Part shown: one piece after another, positions 7,986 through 15,886 of the stretch
Numbering within the stretch: position 1 is the first letter of the stretch
Layout: every line of letters begins with the position of its first letter
Made by a program: the position numbers and the translations under genes
Source: Bacteroidota bacterium
GTDB taxonomy: Bacteria > Bacteroidota > Bacteroidia > Bacteroidales > FEN-979
Assembly: GCA_026391715.1 (NCBI GenBank)
Contig: JAPLDO010000148.1
Span: forward strand, 8,605-72,604
DNA length: 64,000 nt
Reading direction: 5' to 3'
The notes under the pieces: model-generated
What the model saw: the letters and a program-made list of their open reading frames with translations, nothing else
The model's database searches: none
What the model was told of the DNA's origin: nothing

Positions 7986-9203
7986 ATGAATAGAGTCGTT
8001 ATCACAGGCATGGGCATATACTCCGTGATTGGGAAAAATCTTGCGGAGGTAAGGGAATCACTATACAAAGGAAAATCGGGAATAATCTTTGATCCGGTCA
8101 GAAAAGAGATGGGATTCAGATCTGCTCTTACCGGAATGGTTGAACGTCCGCATCTCAAAGGTGTGATTGACCGCCGTATGCGCGTAGGTCTGTCGGTTCA
8201 GGGGGAATACGCTTATGTTTCAACAATGGAAGCATTGCAATTTGCCGGGTTAGACCAATCCTATCTCGATTCGCACGAAGTTGGTATTCTGTTCGGAAAT
8301 GACAGTTCAGCTCTTTCAGTGGTAGAATCGGTGGACATTCTGAGAAAGAAGAAGGATACCATGATGATTGGTTCCGGGTACATATTCCAGTCAATGAATT
8401 CGACGGTTTCGATGAATCTGTCGGTGATTTTCCGGCTTAAAGGGGTCAATTTCACGCTGAGCGGAGCCTGCGCGAGCGGTTCTCACGCCATTGGAATTGG
8501 TTATTTGCTGATAAAGCAGGGATTACAGGAGATGATTATTTGTGGCGGCGCTCAGGAAATCAATCCTGAATCAACCGCCAGTTTTGACGCGCTTAACGCA
8601 TTTTCAATCAGAGAATCAGAACCTGAGCGGGCTTCCCGTCCATTCGACCGCGACCGCGACGGACTTGTACCCAGCGGCGGGGCTGCAACAGTAATACTTG
8701 AAAGTTATGAGTCTGCGGTTAAACGTGGCGCAACCATACTTGGTGAAATAATCGGTTATGGTTTTTCTTCAAATGGCGAACATATCTCAATGCCAAACGT
8801 TGACGGACCCGTACGCGCAATGGAGAAAGCTATCCGTGACGCCGGGATCGCCCCATCGGAGATCGGTTATATCAATGCCCACGCAACTTCTACACCGCTG
8901 GGCGACAGTAACGAAGCACAATCCATTCTCGATGTTTTCGGTAATTCGTCGCCATTGGTGAGTTCCACAAAATCAATGACAGGTCACGAAATGTGGATGG
9001 GCGGAGCCAGCGAGGTGATCTACTCTACTCTTATGATGAATCACGGATTTGTCGCCCCCAATATCAACCTTGATAATCCCGATGATATAACCTCAAGGCT
9101 AAACATTGTGACAAAAGCAACATCCTGTGATTTCAAGGCTTTTCTTTCCAACTCCTTTGGTTTCGGAGGCACAAACTCATCTCTCATCGTCAGGAAGGTT
9201 TAA
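7986..9203 (+). CDS. Beta-ketoacyl-ACP synthase (FabF-like, flexirubin cluster type)
   Basis: The 405-residue product is a complete ketosynthase of the FabF/KAS II fold. The catalytic triad is visible: Cys162 in SGACASGSH, His299 in NAHATSTPLGD and His334 in KSMTGHEMWMGG. The ending SNSFGFGGTNSSLI is standard. The opening ITGMGIYSVIGKN and ERASRPFDRDRDGLVPSGG resemble the ketosynthase of flexirubin/dialkylresorcinol clusters. It would extend the acyl or aryl-acyl chain with malonyl-ACP. There is only one ketosynthase here and no chain-length-factor partner, unlike classical aryl polyene clusters with a KS/CLF pair. Confidence 0.9.
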   Translation: MNRVVITGMGIYSVIGKNLAEVRESLYKGKSGIIFDPVRKEMGFRSALTGMVERPHLKGVIDRRMRVGLSVQGEYAYVSTMEALQFAGLDQSYLDSHEVGILFGNDSSALSVVESVDILRKKKDTMMIGSGYIFQSMNSTVSMNLSVIFRLKGVNFTLSGACASGSHAIGIGYLLIKQGLQEMIICGGAQEINPESTASFDALNAFSIRESEPERASRPFDRDRDGLVPSGGAATVILESYESAVKRGATILGEIIGYGFSSNGEHISMPNVDGPVRAMEKAIRDAGIAPSEIGYINAHATSTPLGDSNEAQSILDVFGNSSPLVSSTKSMTGHEMWMGGASEVIYSTLMMNHGFVAPNINLDNPDDITSRLNIVTKATSCDFKAFLSNSFGFGGTNSSLIVRKV

Positions 9204-9228
9204 AACGTAATTTCTTAAAAAAAATCTC

Positions 9229-9236
9229 TATTTTTG
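9229..9236 (+). promoter_or_regulatory. Possible internal promoter (-7 element) before the ACP gene
   Basis: A TAnnTTTG match (taTTtttg) lies 22 bases upstream of the ACP start, in an A/T-rich 55-base gap. No clear TTTG box is seen 19 bases further upstream, so this is tentative. If real, the ACP-acyltransferase-radical SAM-dehydratase half would have its own transcript. Confidence 0.35.
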
Positions 9237-9258
9237 CACCGGTTTAAGAATTACACTG

Positions 9259-9513
9259 ATGCAGAAAGATGAAATTATCAGGAAAATTAACCAACTCCTG
9301 ATTGATGAGATAGAAATTGATGAAACCCAGATACACCCTGCCGCCGATCTGAAGAAAGATCTGGGTATTGACAGCCTCGATTTTGTTGATCTGTTTGTTA
9401 TTATTGAAAACAACTTCGGTTTCAAGATGAAAGCCGAAGAGATGGCAAATGTCAGGTCGCTCGAAGATTTCTACAATTACATCATCAGTCGCATTAACCT
9501 TAATGAGCGCTGA
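9259..9513 (+). CDS. Acyl carrier protein
   Basis: The 84-residue acidic product has the phosphopantetheine site DSLDFVDL, with Ser39 as the expected attachment point, and the usual four-helix pattern. It carries the growing acyl chain for the ketosynthase, reductase and dehydratase encoded around it. Its stop overlaps the start of the acyltransferase by one base (TGATG), which implies translational coupling. A dedicated ACP beside a ketosynthase is typical of secondary lipid and aryl polyene clusters. Confidence 0.92.
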   Translation: MQKDEIIRKINQLLIDEIEIDETQIHPAADLKKDLGIDSLDFVDLFVIIENNFGFKMKAEEMANVRSLEDFYNYIISRINLNER

Positions 9514-10433
9514 TGTCGTCATGGGAAGGCAAAACCCGCGGTGGCGCCCTGGGATATAAAATTTTTGTCTGGACGCTGAAATATCCCGGACTCTCTTTTG
9601 CCTATTTCCTGCTCTCTTTCGTGGTTATTTATTTCGTTGCAACATCAGGTCAGGCATTTAAAGCAATTTTTCATTTTTATAATAAAATAATGAAATATAG
9701 CCGTTTCATGGCTTTTATCAGCATTTACAGAAATTATTACATGTTTGGTCAGATTTTGCTGGATAAAGTAGCTATGCTTGCCGGATTTCAGCAAAAGTTT
9801 ACCTTCGATTTTGAAGGCGAAGAATACCTGCGGCAAATGGACAACGGAGGTTTGCTGGTAAGCGCTCACGTTGGAAACTGGGAAATTGCCGGTCAACTGC
9901 TCAACAGGCTCGAAAAACGCATCAATATCATTTTATTTGACGCCGAACACCAACGGATTAAAGCCTATCTCTCTAATGTTTTGACAAATCGAAACGTCAA
10001 CTTTATTATTATCAGGAATGATTTTTCACATTTGCTGCAGATCAGGGAGGCGCTTGCCAATAAGGAAATCGTGGCGATGCATGGCGACAGGTTCATCGAA
10101 GGCAACAAAACGGCGACGCTTGATTTTATGGGGAAACCGGCTGAATTCCCGGTTGGTCCGGTTAACATGGCTGCAAAATTCAAGGTTCCGGTTTCTTTCG
10201 TTTTTGCCGTAAAAGAATCAAGCAAACATTATCATTTTTATGCGACTCCGCTTCATTATACTACATTTACTACAAACCAGAAACAACGGGAAGAGAACCT
10301 GCTGAAAGCAGTGACAATTTATGTCAGGAAATTAGAGGAGATTCTTAACAAATACCCGCTTCAGTGGTTTAATTACTATGACTTTTGGAAACCCGTTGAA
10401 CCAGGAAAACCTTCAAACCAAACTGGAAACTGA
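9513..10433 (+). CDS. LpxL/HtrB-family lysophospholipid acyltransferase
   Basis: The 306-residue product has a membrane segment near the N-terminus (FAYFLLSFVVIYFVA) and the H-x4-[DE] catalytic motif of Kdo2-lipid A type acyltransferases as H119-VGNW-E124. It also has the conserved MHGDRFIEGNK region, whose family counterpart helps bind the acyl donor. Known relatives move acyl chains from ACP to a lipid acceptor at the inner membrane. In aryl polyene and flexirubin clusters this family is thought to place the finished chain on its carrier lipid. The start overlaps the ACP stop by one base. The acceptor here is unknown. Confidence 0.85.
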   Translation: MSSWEGKTRGGALGYKIFVWTLKYPGLSFAYFLLSFVVIYFVATSGQAFKAIFHFYNKIMKYSRFMAFISIYRNYYMFGQILLDKVAMLAGFQQKFTFDFEGEEYLRQMDNGGLLVSAHVGNWEIAGQLLNRLEKRINIILFDAEHQRIKAYLSNVLTNRNVNFIIIRNDFSHLLQIREALANKEIVAMHGDRFIEGNKTATLDFMGKPAEFPVGPVNMAAKFKVPVSFVFAVKESSKHYHFYATPLHYTTFTTNQKQREENLLKAVTIYVRKLEEILNKYPLQWFNYYDFWKPVEPGKPSNQTGN

Positions 10434-10434
10434 A

Positions 10435-11793
10435 ATGCATAGGAAAAAACTGCTTTTCATCTCTGCAAACAAGTTTACTATTCCATATCCGGTTTATCCG
10501 CTGGGTATTTCGTACCTTTTCACATACCTCGCCGAACGCCTTCCCGATTATGATCTGCGTATCTTCGATTTCAATATAAACACTCCTGAATCGCTTCGGA
10601 ATTACCTCGCCGACTTTTTGCCCGACTATATATGCTTATCTCTGCGAAACGTGGATGACGTCAATTTTTACACACAGGAAAGTTTTATCAGCGGGTATAA
10701 GTTAATTATGGAGATAATCCGTAATACGTCGTCAACTCCGGTAATTATTGGCGGATCAGCATTTTCGATTTTTCCGCACGAATTTTTCCGGTTGCTTCAA
10801 CCCGATTATGGAATCAAAGGCGAAGGCGAAGAAAGTCTCCTTGAATTTCTTATCAGCCTCGATAACGGGAAACCCGATTTAACCGTTGATGGTCTTATTT
10901 ATTCAGAAAATGGTCATATCAAGGTGAATGAACGCAACCATTTTATCAAAACACCCAATCTGAATTTCGATTCTGATCTGCTCGGTTTTTACTGGGATAA
11001 AGCCGGAATGGTTAATGTGCAAACCAAGCGGGGTTGTCCCTATAACTGTATCTATTGTACTTATCCGATTATAGATGGTTCAAACGTAAGGACGCTCGAC
11101 CCGGATAAAATTGTGCATACACTGCGTCAGCTTTATGAAAAACATAAAGTTGATTATGTTTTCTTTACCGATTCAGTATTCAACATCAGCAATAATTTCA
11201 ATGTTGAACTGGCAAAAAAACTGATTGATTCAAAGCTTCCTGTTCACTGGGGAGCCTATTTCTCGCCTCATAACCTCTCATTGGATCATCTCCGGCTTTT
11301 TGCCCAGGCGGGACTTACCCACATTGAATTTGGCACTGAATCGCTTTCCGATACAACGCTGAAAAACTATGGGAAACATTTTGGCGTGGACGAGGTTATC
11401 AGGGTATCAGACTATTGTAACGAAGCAAAAATATATTTCTGCCATTTTATGATCATTGGCGGATACGGCGAAACAGAGTTTACCATCAACGAAAGTTTTG
11501 AAAACTCCAAAAGAATTGTAAATACGGTTTTTTTTCCGTTTATAGGCATGAGGATTTACCCTGGAACCACGCTTCATGAAATTTCGCTGAAGGAGGGCAT
11601 TGTAAAACCAGGCGACAATCTGCTCGAACCGGTTTATTATATCGCCACCGGAATAAACTACGATACATTAAAAGAACGCGCAGAAGCCACCGGGCGGAGA
11701 TGGGTTTTTCCCGACGAGGATGTAGCTACTGTTATGAACCGCATGAGAAAACGAAAACGTAAAGGATCCTTATGGCACCATTTGAAGAAATAA
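10435..11793 (+). CDS. B12-binding-domain radical SAM enzyme of lipid/polyene biosynthesis
   Basis: I place the start at 10435, one base after the acyltransferase stop (MHRKKLLFISANKF), rather than at an upstream ATG overlapping that gene; this gives 452 residues. The N-terminal 170 or so residues look like a cobalamin-binding Rossmann domain (YPLGISYLFTYL, PVIIGGSAFSIFP, DYGIKGEGEESL). The radical SAM C-x3-C-x2-C motif is C201-PYN-C205-IY-C208 (RGCPYNCIYC), followed by THIEFGTESLS. B12 radical SAM enzymes often methylate unactivated carbons or rearrange chains. The last 22 bases overlap the dehydratase gene, so the enzyme belongs to this operon. Its substrate is unknown; an ACP-bound or lipid-linked chain is the likely choice. 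Confidence 0.85.
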   Translation: MHRKKLLFISANKFTIPYPVYPLGISYLFTYLAERLPDYDLRIFDFNINTPESLRNYLADFLPDYICLSLRNVDDVNFYTQESFISGYKLIMEIIRNTSSTPVIIGGSAFSIFPHEFFRLLQPDYGIKGEGEESLLEFLISLDNGKPDLTVDGLIYSENGHIKVNERNHFIKTPNLNFDSDLLGFYWDKAGMVNVQTKRGCPYNCIYCTYPIIDGSNVRTLDPDKIVHTLRQLYEKHKVDYVFFTDSVFNISNNFNVELAKKLIDSKLPVHWGAYFSPHNLSLDHLRLFAQAGLTHIEFGTESLSDTTLKNYGKHFGVDEVIRVSDYCNEAKIYFCHFMIIGGYGETEFTINESFENSKRIVNTVFFPFIGMRIYPGTTLHEISLKEGIVKPGDNLLEPVYYIATGINYDTLKERAEATGRRWVFPDEDVATVMNRMRKRKRKGSLWHHLKK

Positions 11794-12185
11794 ATATACC
11801 TCAGAAACCGCCAATGGTAATGGTTGAGCGATTGATTGAGATGTTTGATAAAACCGCAGTGACGTCATTGGTAATCCGAGAGGATAATGTATTCTGCGAG
11901 AATGGTTTGTTCCTCGAACCGGGCTTAATTGAAAACATGGCGCAAACCGCTGCGGCAGGCGCTGGCGCCAAACCGGGAATTAAGCCAAACGGAGCGCCAC
12001 TCGGTTTTATCGGCGGGATCAGAAATTTGAAAATCAAGGAACTTCCTAAGGTTGGGGAGGAGATTATCACCAGCGTAACTGTAATGCATGAAATTTTTGA
12101 CGCTACCGTTGTTCAGGCAGAAATCATGCTCAATAACAGAGTGATTGCATCAGGTGAATTGAAAATTTTCTTAATCGTCAACTAA
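11772..12185 (+). CDS. FabZ/ApeP-like hotdog 3-hydroxyacyl-ACP dehydratase
   Basis: The 137-residue product has the hotdog-fold pattern of 3-hydroxyacyl-ACP dehydratases. IPQKPPMVMVERLIEMF aligns with the FabZ opening that normally reads LPHRYPFLLVDR, and GLIENMAQTAAAGAG is the central helix with the acidic catalytic residue. The His of FabZ is replaced by Gln here (PQK). The same Q-K/R-x-P version is found, as I recall, in flexirubin-cluster dehydratases, so the protein need not be dead. Expected role: removing water after ketoreduction to leave the conjugated double bonds of a polyene. The start lies 22 bases inside the radical SAM gene. Confidence 0.8.
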   Translation: MAPFEEINIPQKPPMVMVERLIEMFDKTAVTSLVIREDNVFCENGLFLEPGLIENMAQTAAAGAGAKPGIKPNGAPLGFIGGIRNLKIKELPKVGEEIITSVTVMHEIFDATVVQAEIMLNNRVIASGELKIFLIVN

Positions 12186-12187
12186 TT

Positions 12188-12610
12188 ATGCCTAATGAGA
12201 TGGAAAAGAATACCGGAAAAACCGTTGAGGAAAACGAACTTATTTATACCTATAACCGGGAGTTGTTTTACCACTTCGACAAGGAAAAGGGATTTACTCA
12301 GGCAGTTGATTACCAGAATCCTAATAACCAGATAATTATCAAACAAAGTTGGGATGCAGCCCAACAACGACTATATGAGATAAAACAGCAGGTGATTGCC
12401 GGAAAATTAAGTCCCGTCGCTTATCACATGGAACGAATTTTAATGGAAGTCCCAATGCTGGCGGCTTACATGGAAATAAGCAAATGGCGGGTAAAAAGAC
12501 ATTTAAAACCAGGCGTTTTTAAGAAACTAAAATCCGAAACCATAATCAGGTATGCAAAGGTTTTCGACATTCCGGTTGATGATTTGAAAAATCCTGAATT
12601 TTTGAAATAA
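12188..12610 (+). CDS. Conserved hypothetical protein with a C-terminal HTH-like segment
   Basis: The 140-residue product starts 2 bases after the dehydratase stop; a second ATG at 12200 is an equal candidate. No signal peptide or membrane segment is seen. The C-terminal 45 residues (MEISKWRVKRHLKPGVFKKL, then RYAKVFDIPVDDL) have the spacing of an XRE-like helix-turn-helix or a small protein-binding helical domain. The middle (YHMERILMEVPMLAAYMEI) is helical. It is co-directional with the biosynthetic genes and could be their regulator, or simply a read-through neighbour. I do not recognise a family with certainty. Confidence 0.65.
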   Translation: MPNEMEKNTGKTVEENELIYTYNRELFYHFDKEKGFTQAVDYQNPNNQIIIKQSWDAAQQRLYEIKQQVIAGKLSPVAYHMERILMEVPMLAAYMEISKWRVKRHLKPGVFKKLKSETIIRYAKVFDIPVDDLKNPEFLK

Positions 12611-12698
12611 CTTTGAGAGGAAATAACAAAAACTTTTACCGCTAAGCGTTCCCCAGATTTTGATATGTGAACCGAATAAAGATTTTTCCTGGTTCATC

Positions 12699-13754
12699 TC
12701 AGAAAGTTTGAGAACAGTTTGAGCATATATCAATTCCTTTCCGGTTTAACAAAATTTTTCGTCTGAAATCATGGATGGGTTTCCCCTCCCGGATTTCCTG
12801 AAAACTTTGTTTCGTCAGGTCGCCAAGCAAATGCGCGGCATCCTTATCAAAACAACAAGGAACCACCTTTCCATCCCACGTAATCACACAGGAACTCCAA
12901 CTGCGGAAGCAGGAGTAAGATGGTAAGCTGGTAAGTTGGTAAGTTGGTAAGTTGGAGATAGGTAACAAGGGGGTTTTGATTGTTGATTGGCTTGAACTTT
13001 GAACTTTGAACTTTGAACTTTGAACTTTTTTTGTGTATCTCGAAAATTTTGGGTTTACCGGCATCAGTGGATTTCCGTTTTTATAGTTGTTGAACTGGGC
13101 AGTTTTAAAGACAACCTGATCAACGCCGAGTTCTTTTCCCAGCCTTCGGATTTCTTCCAAATTATTTTCATTTGGTTTGAGGATCAGGCATTGAAGAATG
13201 ATTTGCGGATTCTGGCGCTTCTGTCTCTTCTTTTCGCTTACCACCAAACGGATTCCCTCAATAACTTTAACAAAATCGCCACCCTTGCGATACTGCTCAT
13301 AACTTTGCCGGTCAAATCCATCTAAGGAAATAATCAACCGGTTTAGTCCCGAATCAATGGTTTGTTTAACTGTTTTTTCATTTAAAAAATGGCCATTGGT
13401 TGAGGTGACTGTAAATATTTTTTGTGATCGCGCATACGCTACAAAATCAAAAAGATGTTTGCTCAGGTATGGCTCTCCCTGGAAATAGAGGGTAAGATAA
13501 GCGAGAAACGGTGAAAGCTGATCAATGATTGAACGAAACAAAATGGGATCCATAAATCCCTGCGGACGGGTTAATTCTTTAATTCCGGCAGGACATTCAG
13601 GGCAATGAAGATTACAGGTGTTATTGGGTTCAATGCTAACGGCAACCGGCATTCCGCGATGATAAACACGTTTGGTTATGCGTGAAATGAGATACCCGTA
13701 AACTAACCATATAAAATTCAACAGTTGTCTAAGCCTGAGTTGCATGAATCGCAT
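12699..13754 (-). CDS. Radical SAM/SPASM domain protein with an internal repeat-derived segment
   Basis: The 351-residue product has the radical SAM motif CNLHCPEC (C-x3-C-x2-C), downstream TSTNGHFLN and SLDGFDRQSYEQYR, and a C-terminal SPASM cluster region (CFRSWSSCVITWDGKVVPCC, later ICSNC). Relatives modify peptides or cofactors, or act in anaerobic sulfatase-type maturation; the substrate here cannot be told. Residues about 242-281 are translated microsatellite: a KFKVQSS heptamer motif and an LPTYQL motif between NPKFSRY and CFRSW. This insertion keeps the frame and separates the core from the SPASM cysteines. The gene is convergent with the biosynthetic cluster and probably unrelated to it. 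Confidence 0.82.
   Translation of the reverse strand: MRFMQLRLRQLLNFIWLVYGYLISRITKRVYHRGMPVAVSIEPNNTCNLHCPECPAGIKELTRPQGFMDPILFRSIIDQLSPFLAYLTLYFQGEPYLSKHLFDFVAYARSQKIFTVTSTNGHFLNEKTVKQTIDSGLNRLIISLDGFDRQSYEQYRKGGDFVKVIEGIRLVVSEKKRQKRQNPQIILQCLILKPNENNLEEIRRLGKELGVDQVVFKTAQFNNYKNGNPLMPVNPKFSRYTKKVQSSKFKVQSSSQSTIKTPLLPISNLPTYQLTSLPSYSCFRSWSSCVITWDGKVVPCCFDKDAAHLLGDLTKQSFQEIREGKPIHDFRRKILLNRKGIDICSNCSQTF
12913..13029 (-). repeat. Heptamer/octamer microsatellite inside the radical SAM/SPASM gene
   Basis: On the plus strand, four octamer units (ggtaagtt, first copy with c) at 12922-12953 are followed by a 40-base linker and about five heptamer units (gaacttt) at 12993-13027. The tract is about 117 bases, 39 codons. 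Read on the minus strand neither repeat contains a stop codon; read on the plus strand both do. The same octamer occurs between genes at 25443-25459 and 26576-26597. Confidence 0.9.
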
Positions 13755-13760
13755 CCCTCG

Positions 13761-14042
13761 TCAATCATAACCCTCGCCATGCTTCTTCTTCTTCCGTTTT
13801 GCCATCAAAGATTTGCCAAACGAAAAGGCTTTGGAAATGATGGAGGAGGTTGAGGTGATGTCGCTGATCATATTTGAGGCAATATTTTTCAGCGTCATTG
13901 CATTAAGGATGTTGTGATATTCTGCCTGAATGTTCGCTTCGGTTTTCATGATTTCGAGACGCAACCGCTGCTTTTCCAGTTCGATATCTTTCAATGAATG
14001 GATTTTTTCTGGTTTGACAATGTATCTTTTACTTATTTTCAT
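13761..14042 (-). CDS. Small hypothetical protein of the YtxH/holin-like set
   Basis: The 93-residue product is highly charged: basic start (MKISKRYIVKPEK), a helical middle with coiled-coil character (LKDIELEKQRLRLEIMKTEA) and a lysine-rich end (KRKKKK). No signal peptide or membrane span. It overlaps the preceding holin-like gene by 14 bases and ends six bases before the radical SAM gene starts on the same strand. Similar short basic proteins often follow YtxH and holin-like genes in Bacteroidota, so it is probably part of an envelope-stress set. Function unknown. Confidence 0.65.
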   Translation of the reverse strand: MKISKRYIVKPEKIHSLKDIELEKQRLRLEIMKTEANIQAEYHNILNAMTLKNIASNMISDITSTSSIISKAFSFGKSLMAKRKKKKHGEGYD

Positions 14043-14394
14043 CTTTATCCTCCATCAGAATTTTTGTAAGTTGAGAAACCAGTGGATTGATGAAGAATTC
14101 ATGGCGTTTCATATAAATAAAAATCCCGCTGAGAATATAAACGGCTGTAACAATGAGCGCGGCAAGCCATGAAGGACCGATTTCGGCTCCAAACCAATAA
14201 ACAAATGCCAGTGATGTGAAAAGCAGCAGAAACATCGCGAGGATGAAGAAAATCACAGTGATTAAGAATAAAGAGATTAGTTTGGAAAGTTTTTCGGTGA
14301 TGATCAATTTACCAAGGTCAATCCGAAGGTTGATATAATCTTTGACATTTTCCGTGAGCTGCGTAAAATTATCGGATATTTTGCCTGATTCCAT
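14029..14394 (-). CDS. Phage-holin-like (superfamily III-type) two-span membrane protein
   Basis: The 121-residue product has an amphipathic N-terminal helix (FTQLTENVKDYINLRIDLGK) and two hydrophobic segments (LFLITVIFFILAMFLLLF and SWLAALIVTAVYILSGIFI) joined by a short loop, the layout of the PF07332-type holin-like family. In free-living Bacteroidota it is not a phage gene but a common companion of YtxH proteins. Its start overlaps the YtxH stop by one base, which indicates translational coupling. Role in the envelope is not established. Confidence 0.75.
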   Translation of the reverse strand: MESGKISDNFTQLTENVKDYINLRIDLGKLIITEKLSKLISLFLITVIFFILAMFLLLFTSLAFVYWFGAEIGPSWLAALIVTAVYILSGIFIYMKRHEFFINPLVSQLTKILMEDKDENK

Positions 14395-14651
14395 TACAGG
14401 GTCTCCTTTTCATCCGTTATTGGTTCCTCATCGTCCATAATATAATCTTCCTCATTGGAAAATGCCGATTTAAAGGCGTTAAGCTTATCCGACAGATCAT
14501 CCTCCATCATGTCGGCAAAACCCATGATCCGTTTCTTAAGCCTTTTACGTGTTTTTGAACCTTTGGCAGGCGCAATGAGCATACCGATGCCAATTCCTGC
14601 GGCAACGCCTATGATGGTTGCCAGCATTACTTTCGAACCTGAATTTGCCAT
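14394..14651 (-). CDS. YtxH domain-containing membrane protein
   Basis: The 85-residue product has one N-terminal membrane span (VMLATIIGVAAGIGIGMLIA) followed by the YtxH signature APAKGSKTRKRLKKR and an acidic tail (NEEDYIMDDEEPITDEKE). YtxH proteins are small, often general-stress-linked membrane proteins of unclear function. It is the first gene of a tightly packed three-gene set (YtxH, holin-like, basic protein) and lies 33 bases after the AI-2E family permease on the same strand. Confidence 0.82.
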   Translation of the reverse strand: MANSGSKVMLATIIGVAAGIGIGMLIAPAKGSKTRKRLKKRIMGFADMMEDDLSDKLNAFKSAFSNEEDYIMDDEEPITDEKETL

Positions 14652-14684
14652 ATTGAGTTTTTAAAATTTATCTATTCAGTAAAG

Positions 14685-15788
14685 TTAATTGTTTTCTGAT
14701 ATCCTTTGAATTACCCTGAAGTTGTTCAGAAATTCTCCGGCAACAATTTTGATGAAGCCATAAGCGGGTACTGCGACAACCATTCCCAATATTCCGCCCA
14801 TACCTGCTGCGGCAATTACCACGAGAAATATTTCAACAGGATGAGCTTTGACGCTTTTTCCCTGAATCAATGGCGACAGAATATTGTTATCAATGGTTTG
14901 AACAACAAACATGGCGGCAAGAATCCTGAATATCATGGGAAGAATCATGGCGTACTCTCCCATGGCAATTACTCCGGTAAGACCGAGGATAACCCCAATA
15001 AGCATCGAGATAATCCCGCCGAGGTATGGAATGATAATAATAATCCCGGCAAAGAAGCCAATCACCATCGGACTTTTGACTCCGATGATATAGAGCGCAA
15101 GTGAATAGGAAAGAATGTTTGCCATGATCTGGATGATTAACCCGATAAAATAGCGCGAGAGTAAATCCCTGCTTTTAGACATGACGCTTTTTATCTGAAC
15201 GCTATATTTACCCGGCGTGATAAGCAGGATAAAACCGGGAAGCATCCTGTTGTCCTTCAGGAAAAAAAATGAAAGAAAGACGATGGAAAACAGGTTAAAG
15301 AAAAATGTGCCTGTAAAAGAAATTATGGATGATAAAACATTCGAAAACATCCCGAAATCAATGATTTTCAGAATAGCTTGCTTTGTTGTGGATTCGAGTG
15401 TGGCTCCTTTGGGCATTATCCCGTATTGAAGGAGCAAAGTGCGTACTGCATTAATATCTTTCTGGAAGTATTCTACCAGTCCATTGCCGTCAATATTACC
15501 AATCATTTGAGCTTCCCTGATAACGAGCGGAATGAAAAGGCTAAACATGCCAAAGAAAATCGTCAGAATAATTAACAATGTGATTATGACGCTCAGGCTG
15601 TGCGGGAAATTATACCTGCCGATTTTTATCCTGTCGAACAAGCCGACAAGCGGCGTTCCTACAATAGAGATAACCCCGGCAACAATTATAAAGATTACAA
15701 TATTCGAAAAATACCAAATCAGGAAGCCAATAGCCCCAAAGATGAGGATCAGGAAAAAAAGTTTGTTTTTCAGATAAAGTTCACGCAT
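14685..15788 (-). CDS. AI-2E family transporter
   Basis: The 367-residue product is strongly hydrophobic with about seven or eight membrane segments and the family phrases GIIIIIPYLGGIISMLIGV near the middle and DNNILSPLIQGKSVKAHPVE near the end. Members include TqsA-type exporters and several Na+/H+ antiporter-like proteins, so the name does not fix the substrate. The start (MRELYLKNKLFFLILIFG) is well placed before the first span. A second, less similar family member is encoded at 19153-20244. Confidence 0.87.
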   Translation of the reverse strand: MRELYLKNKLFFLILIFGAIGFLIWYFSNIVIFIIVAGVISIVGTPLVGLFDRIKIGRYNFPHSLSVIITLLIILTIFFGMFSLFIPLVIREAQMIGNIDGNGLVEYFQKDINAVRTLLLQYGIMPKGATLESTTKQAILKIIDFGMFSNVLSSIISFTGTFFFNLFSIVFLSFFFLKDNRMLPGFILLITPGKYSVQIKSVMSKSRDLLSRYFIGLIIQIMANILSYSLALYIIGVKSPMVIGFFAGIIIIIPYLGGIISMLIGVILGLTGVIAMGEYAMILPMIFRILAAMFVVQTIDNNILSPLIQGKSVKAHPVEIFLVVIAAAGMGGILGMVVAVPAYGFIKIVAGEFLNNFRVIQRISENN

Positions 15789-15886
15789 TGAATAACGATT
15801 TCAATACAAACATAAGGTTTTTTCCTTTTCCTTGTCGTTCTCAAACAAAAAAGAACCATTCGGAACAACAACTATCTCCAACATAC

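Noticed and set aside
12699-13754. Radical SAM/SPASM gene as part of the biosynthetic cluster
   Set aside because: It is on the opposite strand, convergent, and closer to the YtxH/holin-like set; no direct link with the cluster is seen.
14029-14394. Prophage holin
   Set aside because: No other phage gene is nearby; the holin-like fold with YtxH is a common chromosomal set in Bacteroidota.
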